From NCBI GenBank assembly GCA_022225965.2, contig JAKJXP020000020.1, forward strand, positions 488,688 through 552,687: DNA of 64,000 bases, written 5' to 3'. Below the pieces are notes generated by a model, which was not told where the DNA came from, did no database searches, and saw only the letters and a list, made by a program, of their open reading frames with translations. Position 1 is the stretch's first letter. Each line of letters starts with the position of its first letter. The position numbers and the translations under genes were made by a program. This stretch comes from Diatrype stigma. Lineage: Eukaryota; Ascomycota; Sordariomycetes; Xylariales; Diatrypaceae. Below, in pieces: positions 46,165 to 57,842 of this stretch.

Positions 46165-46319
46165 TAATACGGGCCTTAAAGTTTAGACCTTAATTAGCTC
46201 TTAATTAGCAGGGTTTATACACCTTATAGGTATGTATTAAAAACTCTGTCTCCTTTAATCTTTCACTTAGAATTATTATTATTTCATTTATTTCATTTAA
46301 CCGCATTTGCTTTATGTCA
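46165..46319 (+). repeat. 5' LTR of the gypsy element
   Basis: 155 bp; matches the 3' LTR with almost only C/T and G/A differences. It begins 'taatacgggcc' (an original TG probably turned TA by RIP) and ends 'tatgtca'. Confidence 0.9.
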
Positions 46320-47879
46320 TTCTAATAGCATTTCCTCGTTAATTTACGGACCTAAAAGTTTATATTATCGTATAAATACCTTTTACCTATAATATATTTC
46401 TTTCCGTTAATTCTTTGCTTTGCTATATAAATTCTCGAAAAATTGGATTACTTAAAGTATATTATACGAAATTTTTCGTCCGAAAATACTTCGATATTTA
46501 ATTATTACTTTAATAACTTTAATACGTTAATTACCAATATTAAAAATTCTACCATTTAAGATCTTATTTGCTATCCTTTTTCGTATTTCCTAAAGTTATA
46601 TTATAATATCGTAAAACTTTCCGTTCTTTAATTATAACGCATTTCATTTAAAACCTTTTTATAAAAAACATTCGACTAACGCTTAATATTAATTACGGCC
46701 AATATAAATTATATTATTAAATATACGAATATATTACCAAAAACCCAAACGTCCGTTAAATAAAAAACCTTAATAACTTGATTTAAAATCGTTTAGCTAT
46801 ATTTTATAACTTCATTAATCCTGAATACCGGAATACCTATTTTATACGCGAATCTAAACGGCTTACGGCAAACTCTTAAAACCCAAATCCTTAATATTAT
46901 CTTAACGTTTAAATTATAAACCCAAAATAAACCCGAATTCAAACGTTAAGCTTTAATTTTTTTTTTTTCTTTCGGTTTGAATTTTTACGCTTTCGTTATT
47001 CCGAATATCGGAAATACGAAAAACCTTAATTCGCCTTTTTATAATAGCCAAAAGTTTAATTTAAACTTTAAACCCCAAGACCTTAAAAACTTCCAAAAGC
47101 TATTAAAAAATCCCTTAATTTTACATTTAAATCCAAACGATATTGGTTAAAAAAATTCCTTAAACCCTAACGTATATTTCCAGAATAAACAATAGCTATT
47201 AAAAAACCCTTTAATCCCATTTTTAAATTCCTTTTTATAGGATTTTTCGAACCTTAATATATATTCCAAAAATTATATTAAACAATTATAAGCCGTATTT
47301 ATACTTAAGCTATTAATTTTTCCTTTAAGGCAATTATTAATAAAATTGCCCTTATTACTTATAAACCGATTAAACAAAAACCCTATGCTTCGCCGCCCGT
47401 TTTAAAGTTTATTTCTTTTTAAAAAGTCCTAAGTTACCGTATAAACCCGAATATACCAAAGCAATTCTTAATCAAAACCTTTACAATTATTATCCAAAAC
47501 TCCTTAAAATCCATTAATTCAGAACCGAATTCCCCGTAAAACCCTTCGGTTTAAACGTATTATCGACAAGTCGTTTTTTAATAAAGTATTTAATAAATTT
47601 AAAAATAATAACGTTTCCCCTTAATTCGATAAGGAATTTCGTAAAATAAAACAAAAAAATCTTAAATCGATTATCGACGCTTTTGCGAATTCCAAGAATT
47701 TGCTTCCGTTAAATTAACGAATATAAACCTTTTTCCTAAGCGGATTCCAAAACCATATTCCATTTAAGGAAATTCCATTACAAAAATCCCCAAATTCCAG
47801 TCCGTTCCGATCCTTAAGATTAAAAATGTTCGCCCAAAATTTAAGAAATTCCGAAACTAAAGGATTTAAAAGTAATGCC

Positions 47880-49120
47880 TTTTTTGCCGGTAACGAAAAA
47901 AACCAATCCGTTAATTTAGGCCTTAATTAGGATGCTATTTAACGTACCGCAAAAATGGGCGTTACCATTGCTGCCGCCTTAATATCTGGACAGCTCGGAA
48001 AATTAATTAAGGGTATTACCGAAAATTAAACTTCCAAACGCTTTACTTATGGCTAGAAAATCCAAAATATCGGCTATTTTCATCTTAATTTTAATATTTC
48101 TTATAACATTAAAAAATTTGCTATAATCGGCATTAACGTTTATTAACGTAACGTATATTTATTCGAAAAATCGATTAAAGAAACCGCAAAAAATCAGGCC
48201 AAAAAGGAAATTATCGAAACGAATTTCCTTTAATTGCTTCGTAACGATATTTAGCTTTAATATACCGCCCAATTAAACCCTATTTTTAAATAAATTATGC
48301 ATAACAATATTAATATGGCGTTAGCTAAGATTATTAATAAATTCCGACCGGATCCGGTTTAGGCTTTCGAATATTTTAATAATGCGGAATTAAAGTTTAC
48401 CGAAAATTCTTATCGTTAAGAAATCTTAATTACTTTATAAATAATGAAAATTATAAAAGCCTATAAAGCTACCGAATTAATACGATCCGGTTAATAAATG
48501 TTATAAATATAAAATTTATTACATTCCTAATTAAGAATTTATATTATTAAGCCAAAACCTAATATTAAAATAAATAAGTTTATAACTTATATAAAAAAAA
48601 AACGATAAGTTATAAACTTATTATTTCAGGTTTTGTTAATCCGAAAATTAATCCTTATGCTTTAAAAATAAACTTTATTAATAAGGCTTTTATATTTAAA
48701 AAATAACCCGTAAATAAATAAAGCCAGAAATTACTTAGCGCCGCTTTTATAAATATGGCCCAAAAATTCCTGGCTAACGGTACTGTTAATTCTGCTTTAA
48801 ATTTTAATTTTAACGGTACTGTTGCGAACAATTCCGGATATTAAAAAAATAAAAATCGCTATAATGGTCGTAACGGTTTTTAATTTAATCGTAATAAAAA
48901 CAAAAATAAAAACAAAAACAAAAATAAAAATAATGGCAAAAATTATAATAATAACGAATATAAATCCGGTAATTATAAAAGCCGTAATAATCGTAATTAC
49001 GGATTCCGTAACGGAAAAAACGGTTACCGTTTTCGCAAGTCCTTCCGTTTTTATATCCGTCGTTAACAGAAATAAATTAAGCCTAAAAAATCCGGAAATT
49101 CTTGGTACGGCATTAAAAAC
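47880..49120 (+). pseudogene. gag relic
   Basis: One frame reads 'KMGVTIAAALISGQLGKLIKG', then 'NNINMALAKIINKFRPDPV' and 'AFEYFNNAELKF', with stops between, in the manner of fungal gypsy Gag. Further on comes an Asn/Lys-rich repeat encoded by 'aaaaataaaaac' units near 48890-48945 and a basic 'RNNRNYGFRNGKNGYRFRKS' tail. Position before the protease supports the call. No zinc knuckle can be read. Confidence 0.6.
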
Positions 49121-49609
49121 GAGGTTTTTTTAAAAGCTAATAATTTAAATATTAATATTTATATAACTAGGCTAAAAAATAAAGGTTATTTTATAATTAA
49201 AAAATTTATTTCTAAGGATAAGAAAAAGTTATACGAAAATATTGCCGAAAATAAAACTGCTTTAAATTACTTTTCGATGCAATAATATAATAACCATAAC
49301 GGCTTTAATAAATCGAACTTTAAATAACGTACCGCCTAAAAACGACATATTAAAAATTAAAGCAAAATAACATTTAAAACATTAATATATTAAAACTATA
49401 AGGCCAAATTTAACTTTCGTTCCGAATTTTTCGTATATATTATTATTTAACGGTATCGTAAATATAACGATATTACTTAAAACGTTTCGCAAAACCCTTA
49501 AATAAAACCGAACGACATTAATGCGTTTATAACTAATAATATGTTCGATTTTATAAATGCAAAATCCTTTAATCGCGAATTAAAAGGCCCAATATTAAAT
49601 AAATATACA

Positions 49610-49970
49610 TATTATATTATATATATGCATTTTAAAAATTTCCGAAATATAACGACAGTTTATTTCGATTCGGGATATTTAAACGTATTAATTAACCGCA
49701 AATAATTAAAACAATATATTCCAAATACTGCCTTATTTATTTATAACGGGATTTATATAAAAAAAATCGAAGATCGAATTTTGCTTAAAAAACGTATAAC
49801 GTTTAACCTTTATTTACCGGGAACCTTATATGATATAACGAAAACCGGAATCGTTATAATTACGGCATGAATTATAAAAAAATTGGCCCCAAATTTCTTT
49901 ATTAAAAATGATTTTTTATATAATTATGGATTCGTTTTTAATTATTCCCGCAAAATAATTACCATTACGT
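49610..49970 (+). pseudogene. aspartic protease relic
   Basis: 'TVYFDSGYLNVLINR' carries the D-S-G active site (about 49667-49675), followed by 'FNLYLPGTLYDI' and 'PNFFIKNDFLYNYGF', an arrangement I recognise from fungal gypsy protease domains. Stops occur within 300 nt. Confidence 0.75.
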
Positions 49971-50699
49971 CATATTAAAATCTCGAAATACCCATAACGA
50001 TTTAACGAAAAAAAACTTTTTTACGTAAGCGCGTAATAACGCATAAAAACTTTATCATTTCTTTTAAAACGTTGGCTTATATATTTATTTTATACCATAA
50101 TTTATCGAATATACCAAAAAACGAAATACTTAAAAATTTTGCTTTTCATACGATTTTAAATGATATGCTTAATTTAATTTCAAATGCTAACGCTATAAAA
50201 GCCGTAACGTATATAAATACTAGCGATTCGCCGATTAAAATTCGCCGAAAAACAAAAGTCGATTATATTACCGATTACGATTACGACGGATATATCATAA
50301 CCAACTAAAAAAAGGCATTTATGGTATAAACAGCCGCCGCCGTTAATACCGATAATCCGGACCTTAACGAATTTAACGAATCGAATTTTTAATTATTCGA
50401 TAAATTCGGTATTATTAACGAAATATTAAAAGCTTTTATATTAAAAAAAGCAATACCAAAAAACGTATAAAAAGTTACGCGTAATAATCGCAAAAAATTT
50501 AATAAAGGTTTACCGTTATTAGGAATATTCCGGCTTACCGAATTGCCCGAAATCGAAAGCCGTTACGAAATCCATATATATAACAAAAAACCTACTTTAA
50601 CGAATGCTATTAAGAATTATATAAAAACTTTTATTCTTTAAAAAAAAAAAAAAATCTTGGATTTACTTAATAAAAAGAAAATGCGAATCGATTTCGTTA

Positions 50700-51600
50700 A
50701 AAAATGGCAACGTTAAATAAAAACTTTAAGGCCTTATTTTTTAAATCTCGAAAATTAGGCTTTCGTAAACGAAATCATAAATCCCTTACGATTTAAAGGA
50801 AAAATCGAAAACTGGCCATTTCCGACGCTTATAACGTATTTCTTATTCGTTATATAGAAATACCAAAAAATCGAAAAAGTTTATGCCCAATAAAGTTAGC
50901 CCCAAAAAACGTATTTTTAAAAATGCAAATGGAACTTTAATATAATAAAAAAGCCGCGTAATAATTAATATGCAACCGATTAATAAAATAATCGTACCAA
51001 ATACGTATTTTTTATTTTTTTAAAATAATATAATTAATACAATAATAATAAAGCAATATTTATCCGTTATAAATGCCTTAAATCTTTTCCATTAACTGCT
51101 AGTTTAATCCGGCCATAAAAATTACATAATAATCATATTATTACGAGGATTCGAAATTTCCAACGTTATTATTATAAAATTTTGTAACAATTCCAGTTAT
51201 ACTTAACGATTTATAAATAAGCGATTCCGTTTATTTCAAAACTTCGCCGATGCTTTTATTAACGACGTAATTATTATAAGCAATATAACAGAAAAATACG
51301 TTAAGCATTTACATAAAATACTAAATATATTCGAAAAATTAAATCTTACTTTAAACCCAAAGAAATCGTTTTTCGGATATTCCGCCGTTATATTATTAAG
51401 ATTTTTAATGGATAATTTCGGTATATTAATTACGAAAAATCGCCTAGCCGCCATTAAAAAACTAAAATGCCCCTTAAACCTTAACGCTTTAAAAAAATAC
51501 ATTAACATAACAGGATTCTTAAAAAAATTTATATTATGATATTAATAAAAGTTAATTCTTTTATAATAAAGAAAAACGAACATGTTAATCGAAAAAAAAA
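50700..51600 (+). pseudogene. reverse transcriptase relic (gypsy)
   Basis: The frame gives 'FADAFINDVIIISN' at 51245-51285, where the polymerase box F-x-D-D has become F-I-N-D (AAC at 51261-51263, a G-to-A change). It continues 'KHLHKILNIFEKLNLTLNPKK', 'FFGYSAVILL' and 'YINITGFLKKFI', the standard order of the RT palm and thumb. Confidence 0.85.
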
Positions 51601-51689
51601 GGAATAAAAAATTCCCTTTATATTTATTATCCGCTATTAATAAACATTAAAACGACGCTTTAAACCATTAAAAAACGAAAAACGCAGCT

Positions 51690-52200
51690 TTTAAATTTTA
51701 TAAAACGATTTATATAAATTAATATATTTCGTTTATTAAAATCCGTTAAGAATCGTATTTATTAAATTCGACGTAGCAAAAAAAAAAAGAATTCGATACG
51801 ATAATTTTTTACGGAAAAAATAATTAAAATAATTATAATATTTCCATTAATAATATCGAACCAATTATATTTATAAGCAAAATATTTACTAAAGCCGAAA
51901 AGAAATACCATGCTACGGAATTCGAAATCGCTTGTTTCGTATGGGTTTATAAGAATTTATAAATCCGTATCCAATTAATTTAATTCCTTATAATAATATT
52001 AATTAACCATAAGGCTATACGAAAAATCGTAAACCAAACCAATTTAAATTCTTAAGATTTAATTAAACTTAATCCGAAACTATTAATAACTTCGACTTAT
52101 TTGTTTCAATTTAAACTCGATATTCGATATATTTCAAATCGCATAAATCTGGTTTTAAATACGTTATTAAGGCTTTTTATATAGCCCATATCCGAAAATA
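51690..52200 (+). pseudogene. RNase H relic (gypsy)
   Basis: 'PIIFISKIFTKAEKKYHATEF' and 'EIACFVWVYKNL' (51855-51960) match the conserved 'fiSr.ltkaE.nY...e.Eila.v.a..k' block, followed by 'INHKAIRKI', the 'TDH.aL' position with Asp to Asn. Confidence 0.8.
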
Positions 52201-52529
52201 CTAACGAAAAAAACGAACCGACGAAAAATTAACTAAATAATATATTAAATAACTTCGGTTATTTAATAATCCCAAAATAGGATTATGATTATATAATTTA
52301 TACCGAAATATATATAAACCCTAATTTCCGACATAAGATTTTATCCGGATATAAGGAAAACCAAAAATAATTAAAAATCCTAAAAAAATTAAAATATCGA
52401 ATATTTAAAAACTTCTCCCTGCGCCATTTCCGTTTCCAACTAAACGACGACGGACTTTTATATAACGTCGATCGAATAAAAGCAAAAAAATTATATATCC
52501 CAAAATCGTACGTCCAAAATGTTTTTAAA

Positions 52530-53400
52530 TTAATATACAACAAGAAATACCATTTCGATATAAACCGAATAGCTTATAATCTTATCCATTTAGCGATATC
52601 CGGACTTATCAAAAAGCTTTGGCATTATATTAAACAATGCCCATCGTATTTGCAAAATTTTATAAACCGGCAAAAAAAACTAAATAAGGCCATACCCATA
52701 AAATCTCTTTCATAACCATTCCATACTATTACTTGGAATTTTATAATTAATTTAAAAAAAAATCCCTTTAAAAAATTCGATATAAAGAATCGACGGCTTC
52801 GATAAATTCGACGCGGCTTTAACGATAACCTATAAGTTTAGCAAAAAAGGTATCATAATATTAGGCTATATTATATATATAACGGAAATTTAAAAAGGCC
52901 TAATTATAAAGGCTCTTTAACTTTTAAATTAAGGCATGCCTATATGCGCAATAAATAATAAAAACCCCAAATTCATTAACGATATTTAGCAAGCAATATT
53001 CGCTTATAACGAAATAAAATTAGCAATATTTATAATATATTACCCGCAAACGAACGGACTTTTTAAAAAAAAAATCTAAAATATTAAAATTGCGTTACGT
53101 TATTATATAATTATCTTTAATATATCCTAAAATAAGATTTTATCCGCATTATAATACAATTTAAATAATTTCAAACATTTTATATTAAAACGCTTATTAA
53201 ATAAAATCGTTTATAATTTTAAACCAAAAACCTCCATATTAATATTAAAAGTACCCAAAAATGCTATTAACTTTAAGATTTACCGAAAGCTTTATTAAAA
53301 AAAAAGCCCAACTAGCCATTAACTTCGCCGCATTAAATGCCAAAATTCGTTACGACTTTAAAAAAAACCCCATATAGTTCTAAATCGAATAAAAAGTATA
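52530..53400 (+). pseudogene. integrase relic
   Basis: The zinc-binding region reads 'YHFDINRIAYNLIHL' then 'LWHYIKQCPSYLQNFI' (CPxC altered to CPxY). The catalytic core begins 'FHTITWNFIINL' (near 52720), with the first Asp altered to Asn. Later 'YYPQTNG'-like 'YYPQTNGLF' reads at about 53040, in slightly altered form. Confidence 0.75.
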
Positions 53401-53654
53401 CTTAAAACTTTATTACGGTTATTACTTGCCCAAAAACCCGAATCGAAAATTCTTCCTATAAAAAGCCGGCCCGTTTATCGTAATTACCAAAATCGACGAA
53501 TTGGCTTATAAATTGAACTTTTCTTATATTTGGAAAATACATAAGGTTATATCGGTCGTATATTTATATCCGACGCTATAAATTAAAAATCCTTAGAATC
53601 GACGTAAATCATAACCAAATAAAATCTTCGTAAAAGGTAATAACGAAAAATGAA

Positions 53655-53845
53655 TATTTTTCGAAATTAAAAAATTAATTAATAAAAAAATCTTACGTAT
53701 AAATTAACGTTCCAGCCTTAAATATTTCGTCCGTTAAAAAGAATTCGACGCAAAAAACGACGAATAATATCCGCAATTGGCACTTATGAAAAACGCTAGC
53801 CAATTAGTCGATAAATACAACAAACGAAAGCCCTTTATTATAAAC
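53655..53845 (+). pseudogene. chromodomain relic at the integrase C-terminus
   Basis: The frame reads 'IFFEIKKLINKKI', 'LKYFVR*KEFDAKNDE*YPQ' and 'NASQLVDKY', which is the chromodomain order E/Y-V-E-K-I-L...Y-L-V-K-W-x-G-Y...D-x-T-W-E-P...N-A-x-x-L-V, both Trp now stop codons. It marks the element as a chromovirus; such domains guide insertion to heterochromatin. Confidence 0.75.
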
Positions 53846-55693
53846 GAACTTAAAATTAAAAAAACGAACATACTCGATCCTTAAATTCCTACGAACGATT
53901 AAAAAAATTGGAAACTTATTAACGTAATTTTACGTATAAATATAAAGGTACGATTGCCTTTTAAAGAAACCTTCCTATTAAAAAAACCGACGTAATTGCC
54001 ATTTGCAATTACATAATTACCGAATCTTGGCGGTTTCCCGATTACGGGCTTTTTTGTTTTAAAATTTTAATCCGTATGTTTCTTAGTTTATTCTTTCTGT
54101 GTATTTCTTAAATTATTTTTTTTTGCTTTATTAACTTATAAACTTTCCATTTTTATATCGACCTTTCGATATTATAGCCGGAAATAAGAAATAATAACAG
54201 CAAATTTTCAAAACCATTTCAAAAGCAACGTTCGAATATAAACGAAAGCTTTAAATTAATATAAACTTAAATAAAAATTTACGTATAAACATAACTTAAC
54301 GGGAAAAAATTAAAAAAGCAATTTTCGGTAACAATTTAAAATTTAAGGATTCCATAAATAAAAAAAATAAACGTTAACATATAAATGCCATTATTAGCAA
54401 AGAAAATTCGGAAATAACGAAAACAGCCAATACCGCTAAAAAATAATAATTCGAGGTTCTTAAGAATTTCCCTTTTCGAATCGGCGATCCAATTAAAGTC
54501 GTTAATTGATATGCGAAAATTCGGCCTAATATAAAGATTTCCGAATCCATTTCGTACGGTATTTTAACCAAAATCTTAAAAAACATTTAGGACTTTCGTA
54601 TAAACTCCGATTATAATCCTTTTAAGTTAATACAAACTATTTAGCTGCTTTAATTAAAACTTTTAAAAGCGATAAGAATTTACGGAAATAACTAAGCGAA
54701 ATTCGATTTTTATTCGAAACAAATTAAGTATTAAATTTAATTTTGCGGTTTAATTTAATACGTTACAAAATCCAAAATCGTGCCTAAATTTTGGAAAAAC
54801 TATTTCAACATTATGGGCAAAAAGCAAAGCGCAATTGCCAAAATAATGCGAATAAAAAATCTAATAAAAACTCGAAAAGCTAAGGCCAATAAAAGCAATT
54901 CAATTGCCGATTCAAAGATTTAAATTAAAAAACCATTATTTAAGCCATAACTTATCGATTCCGAGGTTATTGCTTTTTCGAAGCTTAAAAATCCAGTTAT
55001 TACTTCCGAACCAAAGCCGGAAAGTCCGATTGTTATTTCCGATTCAAATTCGGAAAATCCGGTTATTACTTATAAACCAAAGCCAAAAAAGGCTATTACT
55101 TCCGAACCAAAGCCTAAAATCCCCGTTATTCCCTAGCTAAAGCCCGAATTACGCCCGGAAAAAACCGAAGCAAATACTTTTGCTTTTAAACCAAAACCGA
55201 AAACTTTAAATCCCGAAATAGTTACGCCCTTATGAAAGCAGTCCGAAATTAATAAACTTAATCCCTTTATAAACGAAGCGGATTTAACAAAATATTTATT
55301 TAAACGATAATGCGTAATCGCAAATAATAATTCCGTATTTTTTATACGGAATCCTTTAAAAAAAAAACTAAAATTCCGTAAATATGTTAATTTAATCGGA
55401 AAAGTTACCGACGACGAAAAAGCTACCGAAAAGCCCAATATCGAATTTAACCGTACTAATCCCAAAACAACGCTATTAAAAAAACTAATTCTCGACGTCA
55501 AAACGCTTACGAACGAATAAAAAGTAACATACGAACTTTTAAATATTACCATAAATATATTGAAAACTTAAAAAGATTTAATCGATATAGTCCAAAACAA
55601 AATCGAAACTTTATCGTTACTAATAGGAATAATTACGAAAAGCAAAACTCGACTAAAAAATCGAATTAAGGAATTCGAAAATATTCTGGTCGA

Positions 55694-55698
55694 AGCGA
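55694..55698 (+). repeat. target-site duplication of the TRIM, left copy
   Basis: AGCGA, repeated directly at 56338-56342 immediately after the right LTR. Confidence 0.85.
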
Positions 55699-55885
55699 TG
55701 TTGCAAAGAAGCAACTGAGCCACTGGTCCCATAACATACATAGTAAGGTATGTCAAAAGATCTGTAGCTGCGGAGGTGCTAACTCTGCAAGCTATTGGCA
55801 TATATGAGGGGTAAAGTAGGATGACGTAGCCATAGCTGGAGTGGGTATGAGGTCTGTTCACCAGCTATGGGGCTGCTACGTAACA
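55699..55885. repeat. TRIM left LTR
   Basis: 187 bp; the only difference from the right LTR is A here versus G at the matching position of 'gtgggtatgagg'. Confidence 0.9.
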
Positions 55886-56150
55886 TATGCCACCGACGGA
55901 AAGGATAGTACGTACCGTCCTCGGTCGGAAATCTCCCAGCTGGCTTCCTACCTAAAGTAAGGAGTAGCTGTAAGTGCTGCTATGCCTAACTGACGTTCCG
56001 CTATTGTAACGTACGGCCACGATAGGGGTCGCTTATATAATGGACGGCACCTGACTATCCGGGCTCTTCACGCTGTAAAGCCGCGCTCGGTCGAGGGACC
56101 GAACCACAAGCACCTGGAGGCATCCAGGACCTATGGGAAATGCTACCATT

Positions 56151-56337
56151 TGTTGCAAAGAAGCAACTGAGCCACTGGTCCCATAACATACATAGTAAGG
56201 TATGTCAAAAGATCTGTAGCTGCGGAGGTGCTAACTCTGCAAGCTATTGGCATATATGAGGGGTAAAGTAGGATGACGTAGCCATAGCTGGAGTGGGTGT
56301 GAGGTCTGTTCACCAGCTATGGGGCTGCTACGTAACA
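56151..56337. repeat. TRIM right LTR
   Basis: 187 bp, direct copy of 55699-55885, followed at once by AGCGA. Confidence 0.9.
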
Positions 56338-56585
56338 AGCGATTAACCGAATCGCTATCGCTATTCCGAAAAAACAAATCAAGAAAAAACCATCGATCGA
56401 TAAGGGACATACCAATAAGGCAATCCCAACATATTTACTGGAAAATTAAAAATCGGACGATAAATGAAATAACGAAAATAAAACATAGCGATAAAAAAAA
56501 AAGAATTTCGTTTATTTTTTTTGGGAATTAAGTTTTTATTTGTTTTTCTTTTCGGGGATTTTAAGCCGCGGGTCGCTGGCCTTTT

Positions 56586-56599
56586 TAAGGGGGAACAGA
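56586..56599 (+). other. polypurine tract of the gypsy element
   Basis: 'aagggggaacaga' directly upstream of the 3' LTR, the site that primes plus-strand synthesis in LTR retroelements. Confidence 0.75.
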
Positions 56600-56754
56600 T
56601 AATACGGGCCCTAAAGTTTAAACCTTAATCAGCCCTTAATTAATAAGGTCTATATACCTTATAGGTATATACTAAAAACTTTGTCTCCTTTAGTTTTCCA
56701 CTTAGAATCATTATCATTTTATTTACTTCATTTAACCGCATTTGCCTTATGTTA
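56600..56754 (+). repeat. 3' LTR of the gypsy element
   Basis: 155 bp; pairs with 46165-46319 and ends 'tatgtta' where the 5' copy has 'tatgtca'. Followed by TATAT. Confidence 0.9.
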
Positions 56755-56759
56755 TATAT

Positions 56760-57842
56760 AAATTATTAGCTATTAATATAATTCGTAATTTAAAAATTAA
56801 TTAAAAAATAAATAAATTCTTATTAATTATAAAAGATTTTAATATCTTTTAAATTATATAATAACGTAATTATATAATTATAAAAGTTTTACTTTTAAGT
56901 AAAACACATTAAGCTTAAAATAAAACAGCTATTAAAAATAAAAAAACTTATTTCTTTATTTAAAACATTTTATAACTTTTTATAAACTTAATACTTATAA
57001 CGGCTTATTTAATATAAATATAAGTACTTATTATTTTTTAATAATTATAATATAATAAATAAAGTTATAAAAAATCGTATATATAAACTTATTTATATAT
57101 AATAACTTTAATAAAACCCTTATATATTTTTACTTTTTTTATATAATTAAAATTTCTTTATTATTTAAATCTTATAATAATTATTAAAATCCTTATTTTA
57201 ATAATATATAAATATATAAGTTTAAAATACTTATAAAGAATATAATAACCTTTAAATTTTATAAAAATAAATAAACTTTAATATATTAAATAAAATAAAA
57301 TAAAGCTTAATATATTTTAATTAATTATTAATTGTTAATAAGTTTAATAAAAACTAAATTTAACTCGTTATTATTTTATAAAAACTCGAAAATATAAACT
57401 TATTATAACTTTTACTTTTAATTATTTAATTTTAACAAGTTAAGGTTAAAGAAATTAATAACGCTATATTAATTCGTAAACCTATAAGCAGGAGATGTTA
57501 AATCACTAAGGGCCATAAGTTTAGGAGTATAAATGATAGGTTAATAATTTAAGCCATGGTAGCCTATATATACCTCTACGTAACCGCCCTTACATGGCTT
57601 CGTAAGAGAGTCGAGACTGTCGAGTCTTGGCCACTACGCCGGGTTGGTCGCCATGGATGCCGCCGTGGGTAAGACGGGACCCTGAAGCCCATTACGATTT
57701 GACATGGATAATCTCTTTCAGTTGGTGTGTGCGATTTTCGTCCTTGTCCCTTTGTGACCCCCCCCCCCCCCCCCCCCCTCTCTCCCTCTCTCTCTCTCAT
57801 ACCTGCAAAGAGTGAGTCTTTTAGTTAACTCTCACTACTAGA
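56760..57842. other. older AT-rich DNA, then normal DNA
   Basis: 56760-57470 is extremely AT-rich, nearly CpG-free, with no recognisable coding relic; it continues the pre-insertion DNA seen left of 46165. From about 57490 base composition is normal again. A C-run of about 20 lies at 57759-57778 followed by (CT)n. Confidence 0.6.

Larger units (their letters stand above)
55699..56337. mobile_element. TRIM-like miniature LTR element, not RIP-mutated
   Basis: 639 bp made of two 187-bp direct terminal repeats (55699-55885 and 56151-56337) and a 265-bp internal part without coding capacity. The repeats begin TGTTGC and end GTAACA (TG...CA ends), are identical but for one A/G, and are flanked by the 5-bp duplication AGCGA. 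It lies inside the AT-rich gypsy relic yet is GC-normal, so it inserted after RIP of its host. Terminal repeats under about 200 bp and the lack of genes fit terminal-repeat retrotransposons in miniature. No primer-binding site could be read; an internal hairpin-forming or tRNA-like segment was not identified. Confidence 0.85.
54823..56500 (+). pseudogene. extra 3' open region after pol, unknown (interrupted by the TRIM)
   Basis: After the chromodomain one frame, starting at the ATG at 54823, stays largely open for over 800 nt to the TRIM insertion at 55699. After removal of TRIM and duplication it continues for about 90 nt ('NRIAIAIPKKQIKKK'). It has a Pro/Lys/Glu repeat of the type 'PVITSEPKPESP' (three to four copies, about 54990-55130), then 'VNLIGKVTDDEKATEKPNIEF' and a long helical segment 'LSLLIGIITKSKTRLKNRI'. 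Stops occur only at Gln/Trp-like positions. It is not a known gypsy domain; envelope-like features such as a membrane segment are not evident. Confidence 0.55.
46165..56754 (+). mobile_element. RIP-inactivated Ty3/gypsy chromovirus, full length with TSD
   Basis: A complete LTR retrotransposon of 10.6 kb including a 644-bp nested insertion. LTRs are 155 bp each (46165-46319 and 56600-56754). The 5-bp target duplication TATAT is at 46160-46164 and 56755-56759, and a purine-rich tract precedes the 3' LTR. The plus strand encodes, in order, Gag, aspartic protease, RT, RNase H, integrase and a chromodomain. All are littered with stops at Trp/Gln/Arg codons and Gly/Asp-to-Asn-type changes, as RIP produces. 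An additional open region follows pol. The ends and target duplication match by eye at every position but for transitions. Confidence 0.9.

Noticed and set aside
48822..50308. Short Ile/Lys-rich frames in the AT block as possible small genes
   Set aside because: Part of the decayed gypsy element; composition is explained by AT-richness.
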